Shown: positions 7,732 through 14,567 of the stretch, piece by piece
Numbering within the stretch: position 1 is the stretch's first letter
How the letters are laid out: every line of letters begins with the position of its first letter
NCBI GenBank assembly: GCA_964353855.1
Contig: CAYGWX010000061.1
Location: 1-15,309, forward strand
Length of the DNA: 15,309 nt
Direction of reading: 5' to 3'
Source of the DNA: CAYGWX01 sp964353855 [NCBI: uncultured bacterium]
GTDB lineage: Bacteria > Edwardsbacteria > CAYGWX01
Program-made: the position numbers and the translations under genes
Notes under the pieces: generated by a model
Databases searched by the model: none
The model's input: only the letters and a program-made list of their open reading frames with translations
What the model was told of the DNA's origin: nothing

Positions 7732-8276
7732 TCGTCTCCCTCCTGGCCGTCGCCCTGGCCGCCGCGGTCGGCGTGGCCTGCCTCGGCCCCTGGAAGGGGG
7801 TCCTTTTCGTGGCCCTGGGCCTGGTCCTCTCCGCGGTCACGGGGTTCATGGGCGCCTTCACCGGCGGGTGGGTCGCGGGACGAGTGAAGAAGGAGAAGCT
7901 GGACCGGGAACAGCTCGCGCGCTCCCTGGTCGCCGGGCATATCGCCACGGCCTTCATGCGGGGCTTTTTCTTCTCCTGGCTGGTCCTCTGGCTGATGGAC
8001 CGGCAGAACAGCCTGGCCTTCATCGGTCCCCTCCTGATCGTGGCCTGGTTCTGGTCCCTCCGGGTCCTGGGGGACCTCTCCCTCTCCTACGGCCTGCACT
8101 TCCTAAGGGCGAAGCAGAGGGGGCCGGGGGACGAGGTGAAGGAGAAGCTGCTCCTGAAGCGGAAGGAATTCCTGGAGGCCAATGGCCGGATCGAGATCCG
8201 GGCCCTGGCCGGGACCGCGGGGTTCGCCCTGGTCCTGCTGACCTTTCTGGCCTGGCAGCACTGGGGGCAGAAATAG
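7728..8276 (+). CDS. Polytopic inner-membrane protein, unknown function
   Basis: A 182-aa integral membrane protein with about five hydrophobic segments, at residues ~2-20, 24-50, 74-91, 95-113 and 158-177. A charged loop (GRVKKEKLDREQ, 51-62) follows the second segment, and a long polar helix (residues ~128-156, rich in K/E) precedes the last. I do not recognise a family. GTG 7728 overlaps the preceding TGA in a 4-nt GTGA junction, so it is translationally coupled to the lipoprotein gene, and the hydrophobic N-terminus starts right there. The longer frame read from 6885 is only a shadow of the lipoprotein gene. The protein probably belongs to the same envelope complex or its assembly. Confidence 0.78.
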   Translation: MIVSLLAVALAAAVGVACLGPWKGVLFVALGLVLSAVTGFMGAFTGGWVAGRVKKEKLDREQLARSLVAGHIATAFMRGFFFSWLVLWLMDRQNSLAFIGPLLIVAWFWSLRVLGDLSLSYGLHFLRAKQRGPGDEVKEKLLLKRKEFLEANGRIEIRALAGTAGFALVLLTFLAWQHWGQK

Positions 8277-8306
8277 GGATAAGGGTTTTGGGATAAGGGA
8301 TAAGCG

Positions 8307-9053
8307 ATGAAAAGAATGGCCTGCGCGATGTTATGCTTCGGGCTCCTGTTCGCCGTGTCCGGGTGCAACCTCTTCTCCTGGACCCACGTCGCCGGGTCTT
8401 CCAACGACAGCGCCTCCCTGACGGCGGACGGCTACGCGGCCCTGGAGCAGAAGAAGTGGGATACGGCCATCGACTACTTCTCCCGGGCGATAAGCCTGGA
8501 CGCCTCCAACAGCCTGGCCCGCTACGGCCGGGCCAAGGCGCGGTTCCAGAAGGCCGACCTGAACGTCCGGGCCCTGGCCGACCGCTTCGGCTCAGGCAGC
8601 AAGCCGGACGGCCAGGCCTTCCTCGCCCCACAGGACCTGAAACAGGCGTCCTGGCCGGGCGTCCTGGCCTGGCTCCAGCCGATCATCGACGACCTGGACC
8701 GCATCATCGATGGCCCCTCGGACGGGGCGGTCCCGGCCAACGCCGTGGACGTGAACCTGGACTGCGCCATCCTGTACATCATGAAGGGCTCGAGCTACCT
8801 CCTGGACAAGGCCGTGTCCATCCGCTGGAGCGCCTCCCAGGAGCGCTACGTGGTGGACTTCACCGGCTCCCAGATCGACGACCCCACCGACCCGGTGGTG
8901 CAGATCTCGCTCATCAACCTCTACCGGGCCACGAACCGCCTGGACACGGCCCTCAAGAACGCCAAGAACAACCTGGAGTTCGGGGCCGTCCGGGACTACC
9001 TGGAGCTCATCGAGAAGCAGATCGAGTTCTGGATCATCAACCCCCCCGGTTAG
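8307..9053 (+). CDS. TPR-containing lipoprotein
   Basis: A 248-aa lipoprotein. The signal sequence ends in AVSGC with Cys20. One clear TPR unit (GYAALEQKKWDTAIDYFSRA, residues ~42-61, continuing ISLDASNSLARYGRAKA) is followed by more helical, less regular sequence with a DDPTDPVVQISLINLYRATNRLDTAL segment that may be a second TPR-like pair. AAGGGA at 8295-8300 lies 6 nt before ATG 8307. The 30-bp gap from the membrane-protein gene contains GGATAAGGG-type direct repeats. TPR lipoproteins next to OmpA-like proteins often serve as periplasmic scaffolds, and the PorE/PorW parts of T9SS use the same modules, but an assignment here is inference. Confidence 0.8.
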   Translation: MKRMACAMLCFGLLFAVSGCNLFSWTHVAGSSNDSASLTADGYAALEQKKWDTAIDYFSRAISLDASNSLARYGRAKARFQKADLNVRALADRFGSGSKPDGQAFLAPQDLKQASWPGVLAWLQPIIDDLDRIIDGPSDGAVPANAVDVNLDCAILYIMKGSSYLLDKAVSIRWSASQERYVVDFTGSQIDDPTDPVVQISLINLYRATNRLDTALKNAKNNLEFGAVRDYLELIEKQIEFWIINPPG

Positions 9054-9079
9054 GCGGTCCAATCCAAAACCTGAAATCG

Positions 9080-11077
9080 TTGCATAGCCTCCTCCCCAGA
9101 ATCCTCCTCCTGGCCCTCTCCGCTTCCCCGGGCCTGGCCGGCATGCCTTCCGAGAACCCGGTGCCGGCCCGGGCGGTGGGGATGGGAGGAGCGTGGGCGG
9201 CCCTGATGGACGAGTACGACCTCCTGGGAGAGAACCCGGCCGGGCTGGCCCTCTCCCAAGGGAAGGGCTGGACCATCGTGGGGACGCGCTCCGGGCTGTC
9301 CAACGCCTCCCTGGACATCGGGACGTACGGTTACGACCTGTACAAGAAGAGCGGGCTGGCCGTGGACCTCTCCACCCTGGCCAAACTGGACCTGGCCAAG
9401 ATCCGGGACAAGAAGTTCACGGCCGAGGGCCTGGCCCGGACGGGCTACCGCAGGCCGGGGTTCGGCTACGAGGTCCTGGGCCGGGTGGTGGCCACGGGGG
9501 ACCCGACCCTGGACGTGCTGGGCATCCCGCAGGTCTCCTACACCCTCGTCGGGGACTGGGTCCTTGGCGTGGGCGCGGGCCGTGCGGTCTCCCTGGGTCC
9601 GGGGGGAAAGCTGGGCGGCGGGGCTTTCCTGAAATTCGTGGAGCGGGGCTACATCGACGAGAAACGGCACTTCCTGGAGTTCAAGGGCCTGGACGCCGGC
9701 CAGATCGGGCAGAACAGCGGGCTGGGGGCCTCCCTGGACCTGGGCCTGATCTACGAGTACCGGCCGCGGTACCGCCTGGGATTCGCGGTGCAGGACGTCG
9801 GGGGCACGGGCCTTCACTGGCGCCGGGGAAGCCCCTACGAGCCGGGCGGGACGAGCACCATCCTGCCGGATGCCCGGGCGGGGTTCGCCTGGGCCCCGGT
9901 CCTGGGCGGAGACTTCGCCCTGCGCGTGGCCGGGGACCTCTCCGGGCTGAACCGGGGCGACGAGAACTTCTTCAAGAAGACCCATTTCGGGGCTGAGGCG
10001 GAGTTCGCCAAGCGGCTCTTCGTGCGCGGCGGGTTCAACCAGGGATACCCTGCGGCGGGCCTGGATTTCCGCTGGCCCTTCCTCAGGGTCTCCTATTTCT
10101 TCAGCGGCGAGGAGCGGGGGAGATACCCCGGGCAGATGGGGACCTTCAAGCACTCTCTGGAGCTGGATTTCGTGGCCACGGTCATCCGCAGGATGCTGCG
10201 CAGGAAAGTGGGGCGGGTCGCGGGCCGCATCGCGGACGCCGGGACCGGGGAAGCCCTTCCAGGGATGGTGATGCTGGCGGACAGCGCCCTGGGCCCGATG
10301 GCCGAGGCCGTGGAGCCCTTCGGGGAGTATACGATCAGCCTTCCCTCGGAGCGGGTCCACCGGCTCAAGGCGATGGCCGAGGGGTACGAGCCGGAGGTCA
10401 AGGAGGTGGAGGTCGCCACGGGCGGGACCCACGCCCTGGACTTCGACCTTAACCGGAAGCATTATCCCAGGGGGGACGTGGTCGGCCGGATCACCGACGC
10501 CCGGGACGGCAGGCCCATCGGGGGCTTCGTCTCCGCGGCCGCCGGGGACACGGCCCTGGGCCAGGCCGAGGCGGATTCCGCGACCGGGATCTACCATCTG
10601 TCCCTGGCTCCCGGGACCTACGCCCTGACGGCCCGGAGCCCGGGCTACCGGGAGCTGGCCCAGCCCGGGGCCGTGCAGGACGGGGAGGTCACCACCCTGG
10701 ACTTCGATCTCAAACCCCTGCCCCGGGTCGGGGAGCACATCATCCTGCGGGGCATCGGGTTCCGCACCGGCTCGGCCAGGATCCTGGAGGAATCCTTCCC
10801 TGTCCTGGATGAGGCCGCGAGGATATTCATCGAGAACCCGACCCTGGTCGCGGAGGTCGGGGGGCACACCGACAGCCGGGGCAGCGCGAGGAGGAACCAG
10901 GGCCTCTCGGAGCGCCGGGCGTACTCGGTGCGGGAGTACCTGATGGAGAAGTTCCAGCTCGCTCCCGAACGCCTGGTCGCCCGGGGGTACGGGATGGAAA
11001 AGCCGGTGGACACCAACGCGACCACGGAGGGGAGGAAGGCCAACCGCAGGATCGAGTTCGTCATCCTGTCGAGATAA
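9080..11077 (+). CDS. PorV/PorP-like outer-membrane barrel fused to two CRD domains and an OmpA peptidoglycan-binding domain
   Basis: A 665-aa outer-membrane protein. Residues 1-20 are a signal peptide. Residues ~30-370 resemble the PorV/PorP/FadL-like barrel group: ARAVGMGGAWAAL, then ENPAGLAL, with repeated aromatic-ended beta strands. Two carboxypeptidase-regulatory-like domains follow (VAGRIADAGTGEALPG from ~378; VVGRITDARDGRPIGG from ~467). Residues ~553-665 are an OmpA C-terminal domain: GHTDSRG with D598, LSERRA with R612/R613, GYGMEKPV and NRRIEFVIL. The frame is open for 750 bp upstream, but that part is antiphase to the TPR gene. TTG 9080 is chosen because it starts the signal peptide after the previous stop; its ribosome site is poor, so translation may depend on reinitiation. 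The protein probably ties an outer-membrane complex to peptidoglycan. Confidence 0.8.
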   Translation: MHSLLPRILLLALSASPGLAGMPSENPVPARAVGMGGAWAALMDEYDLLGENPAGLALSQGKGWTIVGTRSGLSNASLDIGTYGYDLYKKSGLAVDLSTLAKLDLAKIRDKKFTAEGLARTGYRRPGFGYEVLGRVVATGDPTLDVLGIPQVSYTLVGDWVLGVGAGRAVSLGPGGKLGGGAFLKFVERGYIDEKRHFLEFKGLDAGQIGQNSGLGASLDLGLIYEYRPRYRLGFAVQDVGGTGLHWRRGSPYEPGGTSTILPDARAGFAWAPVLGGDFALRVAGDLSGLNRGDENFFKKTHFGAEAEFAKRLFVRGGFNQGYPAAGLDFRWPFLRVSYFFSGEERGRYPGQMGTFKHSLELDFVATVIRRMLRRKVGRVAGRIADAGTGEALPGMVMLADSALGPMAEAVEPFGEYTISLPSERVHRLKAMAEGYEPEVKEVEVATGGTHALDFDLNRKHYPRGDVVGRITDARDGRPIGGFVSAAAGDTALGQAEADSATGIYHLSLAPGTYALTARSPGYRELAQPGAVQDGEVTTLDFDLKPLPRVGEHIILRGIGFRTGSARILEESFPVLDEAARIFIENPTLVAEVGGHTDSRGSARRNQGLSERRAYSVREYLMEKFQLAPERLVARGYGMEKPVDTNATTEGRKANRRIEFVILSR

Positions 11078-11126
11078 GTCCGGGCAAGGCTGAGCTCAGG
11101 GCCCTAGAAAAACGGAGGGAAGGACC

Positions 11127-11531
11127 ATGAAAAGACTGGCGTTGGGAGCGGGCATCATCCTTTTCGCGCTCTTCATCGGGACGGCCCGGGGGCAGACCGG
11201 CGCAGCCGAAGCGACCGCCGTCCCGGACACCGGGAAGAGGCTGGTGGACATCAACTCCGCCACGCCCCAGGAGCTGGACGCCCTTCCCGGGATCGGGGAG
11301 GCCTACACCCGGGCGATCATCGAGGGGAGGCCGTACAAGGACAAGCGGGAGCTCCGCTGGAGGAAGATCGTCCCCCGGGGGACGTTCGAGAAGATCAGGA
11401 CCAGGATCACGGCGCTCACTCCCAGGACCGATGCCAAGCCGGCGGATAAGCTCGAAGCCAGGCCCGCAGAGGAAAAGGCCCCCCCGGCCCCTGCGGCCAA
11501 GGACAAAAGCTCGCCCCTGCTGGTCAAGTAG
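11127..11531 (+). CDS. Exported helix-hairpin-helix (ComEA-like) protein
   Basis: A 134-aa protein with a signal peptide (MKRLALGAGIILFALFIGTARG) and one helix-hairpin-helix unit: VDINSATPQELDALPGIGEAYTRAI, residues 40-64, with the GIG turn at 55-57. ComEA proteins use this fold to bind DNA in the periplasm during natural transformation. The second hairpin is degenerate (IVPRGTFEKIRTRI), and a Lys/Pro/Ala-rich tail follows (residues ~100-134). GGAGG at 11114-11118 is well placed for ATG 11127. The response-regulator gene follows after 2 nt. Similar exported HhH proteins are common in bacteria without proven competence, so a DNA-uptake role is possible but not shown; the fold could also be used for protein contacts. 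Confidence 0.82.
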   Translation: MKRLALGAGIILFALFIGTARGQTGAAEATAVPDTGKRLVDINSATPQELDALPGIGEAYTRAIIEGRPYKDKRELRWRKIVPRGTFEKIRTRITALTPRTDAKPADKLEARPAEEKAPPAPAAKDKSSPLLVK

Positions 11532-11533
11532 AC

Positions 11534-12268
11534 ATGGCAAATAGCATGGATCCCGAACCCAAGGACGTCGGACCCCCGGCCTCGAGCTTCACCATCCTGG
11601 TGGTGGACGACGAGGACATTTCCCGGGACCTGGTCGCCCGGGAGCTCGCCCAGATCGGCTACCGGGTGGTCACGGCCTCGGAAGGCCAGGAGGCCCTGGT
11701 CAAGGCCGAGACCCCGGATCTCTGGGGGCCCCGGGGGATCCCGGACCTGATCGTCGCGGACATCCTGATGCCGGTGATGGACGGGTTCGAGCTCTGCCGG
11801 CGGGTCAAGCAGGACCCCCGGCTCAAGCCGGTTCCCTTCCTGTTCCTCTCGGTCAAGAGAGAGACCCTGGACCGGGCCCGGGCCTTCCTGGCAGGCTGCC
11901 AGCGCTACCTGGTCAAGCCCTTCAACCGCGCCGCCCTGCTCAGGGCCGTGAACGAGCGCCTGCTGGAAGCCCGCCAGACCCGCGAGCTGATGGCGGATGT
12001 CAGGGAGTCCTTCGCGGGGAGCCTGGCGGATTACTCGGCCCTGGCTCTGGTGGACATGTTCCTGCTCGGGGGCTGGACCGGGACGATCACGGTCCAGGCC
12101 CGGGACCAGGAGGCCCGGGTCGAGTTCGCCTCCGGCGAGATCACCGCAGTCCAGTGGGGCCCGAAGAAAGACGAGGAGGCCCTGGCCGACCTCCTGGTCC
12201 AGCTGGAGGGGACCTTTCTGGTGAGCCGGAGCCCGGCCCCGCACCGCACACCGCCCCTGGAGGATTGA
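11534..12268 (+). CDS. Response regulator: REC domain plus DUF4388 (PATAN) domain
   Basis: A 244-aa cytoplasmic signalling protein. Residues ~19-145 are a receiver domain with the acidic pair D25/D26, phospho-acceptor D76 (VADILMP), S106 and K128 (VKPF), so it should be phosphorylatable. Residues ~160-232 (FAGSLADYSALALVDMF, then LGGWTGTITV, then VEFASGEITAVQWG, then EGTFLV) match DUF4388, the PATAN-type effector domain found in regulators of twitching and gliding motility (PatA/PilG-type proteins) in cyanobacteria and deltaproteobacteria. There is no DNA-binding domain, so output is likely by protein contact. The gene starts 2 nt after the HhH gene with no clear ribosome site, which implies coupling. 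No histidine kinase lies nearby. It would link the envelope cluster to a signalling input. Confidence 0.9.
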   Translation: MANSMDPEPKDVGPPASSFTILVVDDEDISRDLVARELAQIGYRVVTASEGQEALVKAETPDLWGPRGIPDLIVADILMPVMDGFELCRRVKQDPRLKPVPFLFLSVKRETLDRARAFLAGCQRYLVKPFNRAALLRAVNERLLEARQTRELMADVRESFAGSLADYSALALVDMFLLGGWTGTITVQARDQEARVEFASGEITAVQWGPKKDEEALADLLVQLEGTFLVSRSPAPHRTPPLED

Positions 12269-12302
12269 CCCCCGCCTTCCCGGCCCTTTCCTGTCATTGA
12301 TC

Positions 12303-12340
12303 GAGAGGCCCGGTCCAGGAAGCCCGGGCCTCTCTGGTTT
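12303..12340 (+). terminator. Hairpin terminator after the response regulator gene
   Basis: An 11-bp perfect stem, GAGAGGCCCGG (12303-12313) with CCGGGCCTCTC (12324-12334), has a 10-nt loop and is followed by TGGTTT, a poor T tract. It lies 34 nt after the stop. Similar stems recur at 14435 and 14976. Confidence 0.72.
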
Positions 12341-12373
12341 CAGGCCCGGGTCAGGTCTTGCGGTCCGGGCGGA

Positions 12374-12402
12374 TTGACAGGCCCGGGGTTTTCTGGTATA
12401 GT
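12374..12402 (+). promoter_or_regulatory. Strong sigma70-like promoter for the DGQHR-ARH operon
   Basis: A perfect TTGACA (12374-12379) and a TATAGT (12397-12402) are separated by exactly 17 nt. This is the best promoter in the window. It predicts a start site near 12409 and a leader of about 100 nt. The octamer AGGCCCGG overlaps the end of the -35 (12379-12386) and recurs just after the -10 (12405-12412). Confidence 0.85.
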
Positions 12403-12413
12403 TTAGGCCCGGA

Positions 12414-12438
12414 GGCGTTCCCGGAAGCGGGAAACGCC
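12414..12438 (+). promoter_or_regulatory. Leader hairpin in the DGQHR 5' UTR
   Basis: GGCGTTCCCG (12414-12423) pairs with CGGGaAACGCC (12428-12438) with one bulged A and a GAAG loop, right after the predicted transcription start. A 10-bp palindrome, TTGAATTCAA, follows at 12463-12472. The hairpin may stabilise the mRNA or serve as an operator or attenuator; no riboswitch class is recognised. Confidence 0.5.
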
Positions 12439-12509
12439 AGAAGGAGCTGCGGTCTGCATTCATTGAATTCAACCAATAAACGAAACACCGGAACGAATAG
12501 GGGGGATCG

Positions 12510-13634
12510 ATGTTAGCCCTGAGGATGCGCCAGAAGGACGCGGAGTTCTATTTCGTCAGCTATCCCGCGGAGGACCTCCTGCGGAAGGTGCGCTTCAAGT
12601 CCCGCTTCTACGGGGAGCGGGGGGAGTCCGTGGGAGGGGAGCAAGCCGGGAAAAAGGACGACGTCGAGCAGTTCATCGGCGAGATCGAGAAGAGCTCCGG
12701 GGCCTTCCAGAGGCCGCTCAACCGCAAGAAGGTCCGGCTGATCCGGGACTTCTACCGCAACGAGAGCGACCAGCCCATCGTCCCGGGGGCGGTCCTGCTC
12801 TACACCTCCGAGGAGCTGGCCTTCGAGGCCCGGAAGGGGGACGAGCGCACCGGGGACCTGGAGCAGCCCAGGGGGGACTTCCTGATCATCGACGGCCAGC
12901 ACCGCCTGGCCGGCCTGCACTTCTACATGAACGAGCCGGACGCCAACAAGAGGGTCGAGGTCCCCTGCGTGATCTTCGACGGCAAGACCGCGGACTTCGC
13001 CACCGAGATGTTCGTGATCATCAACTCCACCCAGACCAAGATCAACAAGTCGCACCTCGTGGACCTGTACGAGAAGATCAGCTTCGGGTCGGACCCGGAG
13101 AAGAAGTACGCCGCGGTCCTGATCAAGGACCTTTACACCGAGCCGGACTCCCCGTTCCGCTACCACATCAACATGCTCGGGGGCCGGTCCACCCAGGACA
13201 TGTGGCTGAACCAGGCCCAGCTCTTCGGGGAGGTCCACGGCCTGATCCGGCGCGGGGACCTGGAGCCGGTGTTCCGGGACGACCGGGGCTTGAACCGCCA
13301 GCGGGGCTACCGCTACTTCCGGGACTTCTTCCGCGCGGTCCGGACCCATTTCGGGGAGGCTTGGGGGGACAACAAGAAATCCATGGCCACGCGGGACGTG
13401 ACCTTGAAGGCCCTGTTCCGGGTCGCCGGGGATGCGGGGGACGCCTGGGGCAAGGCCATCGAGGAGGCCGGGGACCTGGAGGGGTTCTTCAAGGAGAGGC
13501 TCGCGCCCCTGGCCGGCCTGGTCCGGGAGCTCCGCAGGGACGACTTCTACGAGCGCTTCCCGGCCCGGGGGCAGGTGGAGCGCGTGGAGGTCATCCGCCG
13601 TCGGTTCGGGAAAGAGCTGGGGCTCAAAGCCTGA
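12510..13634 (+). CDS. DGQHR-domain protein (DndB/DpdB-like)
   Basis: A 374-aa protein with the defining motif IIDGQHRLAG (D128-R132) and the second family block FVIINSTQTKINKSHL (from F168, N172). DGQHR proteins share a ParB/sulfiredoxin-like fold. Characterised or associated relatives include DndB, the repressor/regulator of DNA phosphorothioation clusters, and DpdB of the 7-deazaguanine DNA-modification system; many stand alone with unknown roles. No dndA/C/D/E or dpd genes are in the window. There is no signal peptide, so it is cytoplasmic. The C-terminal third is helical and charged and ends in RRRFGKELGLKA. Start ATG 12510 follows an AGGGGGG ribosome site (12499-12505). The stop overlaps the next start (TGATG), so the two products are made together. 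Confidence 0.85.
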   Translation: MLALRMRQKDAEFYFVSYPAEDLLRKVRFKSRFYGERGESVGGEQAGKKDDVEQFIGEIEKSSGAFQRPLNRKKVRLIRDFYRNESDQPIVPGAVLLYTSEELAFEARKGDERTGDLEQPRGDFLIIDGQHRLAGLHFYMNEPDANKRVEVPCVIFDGKTADFATEMFVIINSTQTKINKSHLVDLYEKISFGSDPEKKYAAVLIKDLYTEPDSPFRYHINMLGGRSTQDMWLNQAQLFGEVHGLIRRGDLEPVFRDDRGLNRQRGYRYFRDFFRAVRTHFGEAWGDNKKSMATRDVTLKALFRVAGDAGDAWGKAIEEAGDLEGFFKERLAPLAGLVRELRRDDFYERFPARGQVERVEVIRRRFGKELGLKA

Positions 13635-14407
13635 TGCTCGGGGCGCTGGCCGGCGACATCATCGGGTCGGTCTACGAATGGAACCATATCAAGACCAAAG
13701 AATTCCCCCTGTTCAGCCCGGGGTGTCATTTCACCGACGACACGGTCCTGACCGTGGCCCTGGCCGACGCCATCCTGCACCGCCTGAACTACGCCCGGAC
13801 CCTGAAGGACTATTACCGCCGCTATTCCGGAAGGGACTACGGGGGCGCCTTCCACCAGTGGGCCCGTTCCGCGGACACCCGGCCCTACCACAGCTGGGGC
13901 AGCGGGGCGGCGATGCGCATCAGCCCGGCGGGGTTCGCCGGCCGGTCGCTCCCGGAGGTCCTGAAGAAGGCCAGGGCCTATACCGAGGTCACCCACAACC
14001 ACCCCGAGGGCGTCAGGGGCGCCCAGGCCGTCGCCGCATCCGTGTTCCTGGCCCGGACCGGGACCTCCCGGCAGGACATCCGGAGGTATGTCGAGCAGGA
14101 GTTCGGGTACGACCTCTCGCGGACCTGCGACGAGATCCGGCCGGCCTACCGCTTCGACGAGTCCTGCCAGGGCACCGTGCCCCAGGCCCTGACCGCCTTC
14201 CTGGAATCCGAGGACTTCGAGGACGCCGTGCGCAACGCCGTGTCCCTGGGCGGGGACAGCGACACCCTGGCCTGCATCACGGGCGGCATCGCCGAGGCCT
14301 TCTACCACGGCGTCCCCAAGCGCATCGCCACCCGGGTGATGGGGTTCCTGGATGACGACCTGCGGGAGGTGACCGTGGAATTCAGGAAGCGCTACCCGGC
14401 CGGGTAA
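13634..14407 (+). CDS. ADP-ribosylglycohydrolase family protein (DraG/ARH-like)
   Basis: A 257-aa cytoplasmic enzyme of the ADP-ribosylglycohydrolase (DraG/ARH) family, which uses two Mg ions to remove ADP-ribose from proteins or other acceptors. The family blocks are in order: GALAGDIIGSVYE (residues 3-15), FTDDT with T34/D35/D36 as metal ligands, HNHPEG (121-126) and GGDSDTLACITGGIAEA with D208, D210 and T211. All metal-binding positions are present, so it should be active. The length is typical of the compact bacterial form. Start ATG 13634 overlaps the DGQHR stop by one base (TGATG). The upstream extension of this frame to 13202 is a shadow of the DGQHR gene. No ADP-ribosyltransferase is visible nearby, so the substrate is unknown. 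Confidence 0.93.
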   Translation: MLGALAGDIIGSVYEWNHIKTKEFPLFSPGCHFTDDTVLTVALADAILHRLNYARTLKDYYRRYSGRDYGGAFHQWARSADTRPYHSWGSGAAMRISPAGFAGRSLPEVLKKARAYTEVTHNHPEGVRGAQAVAASVFLARTGTSRQDIRRYVEQEFGYDLSRTCDEIRPAYRFDESCQGTVPQALTAFLESEDFEDAVRNAVSLGGDSDTLACITGGIAEAFYHGVPKRIATRVMGFLDDDLREVTVEFRKRYPAG

Positions 14408-14434
14408 CCGTTCCGCTTCCCTTTGTTTATAAGT

Positions 14435-14469
14435 GAGAGGCCAGTCTGATAAGACCGGGCCTCATTTTT
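14435..14469 (+). terminator. Terminator after the ADP-ribosylglycohydrolase gene
   Basis: GAGGCC (14437-14442) pairs with GGCCTC (14458-14463). After a small internal loop GTC (14444-14446) pairs with GAC (14453-14455) around a TGATAA loop. ATTTTTC follows. It lies 27 nt after the stop, and the stem is a variant of the hairpins at 12303 and 14976. Confidence 0.85.
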
Positions 14470-14567
14470 CTCGTTATCCTGGACTCGTTTCAGGATCTCT
14501 TTTGGATATCCATCTTCTCCGCATTCCGCTCTCTGTGTTCCGCGTACCCGCCAGAAGCTTACGCACT

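Noticed and set aside
8333-9079. N-terminal extension of the barrel/OmpA frame through the TPR lipoprotein gene
   Set aside because: Its product is a Gly/Pro/Arg-rich GC shadow, antiphase to a gene with a clean ribosome site, lipobox and TPR motif.
13202-13633. Upstream extension of the ADP-ribosylglycohydrolase frame
   Set aside because: It overlaps the DGQHR gene in another frame with Gly/Pro/Arg-rich sequence. The family N-terminus (MLGALAGDIIGS) begins exactly at ATG 13634.
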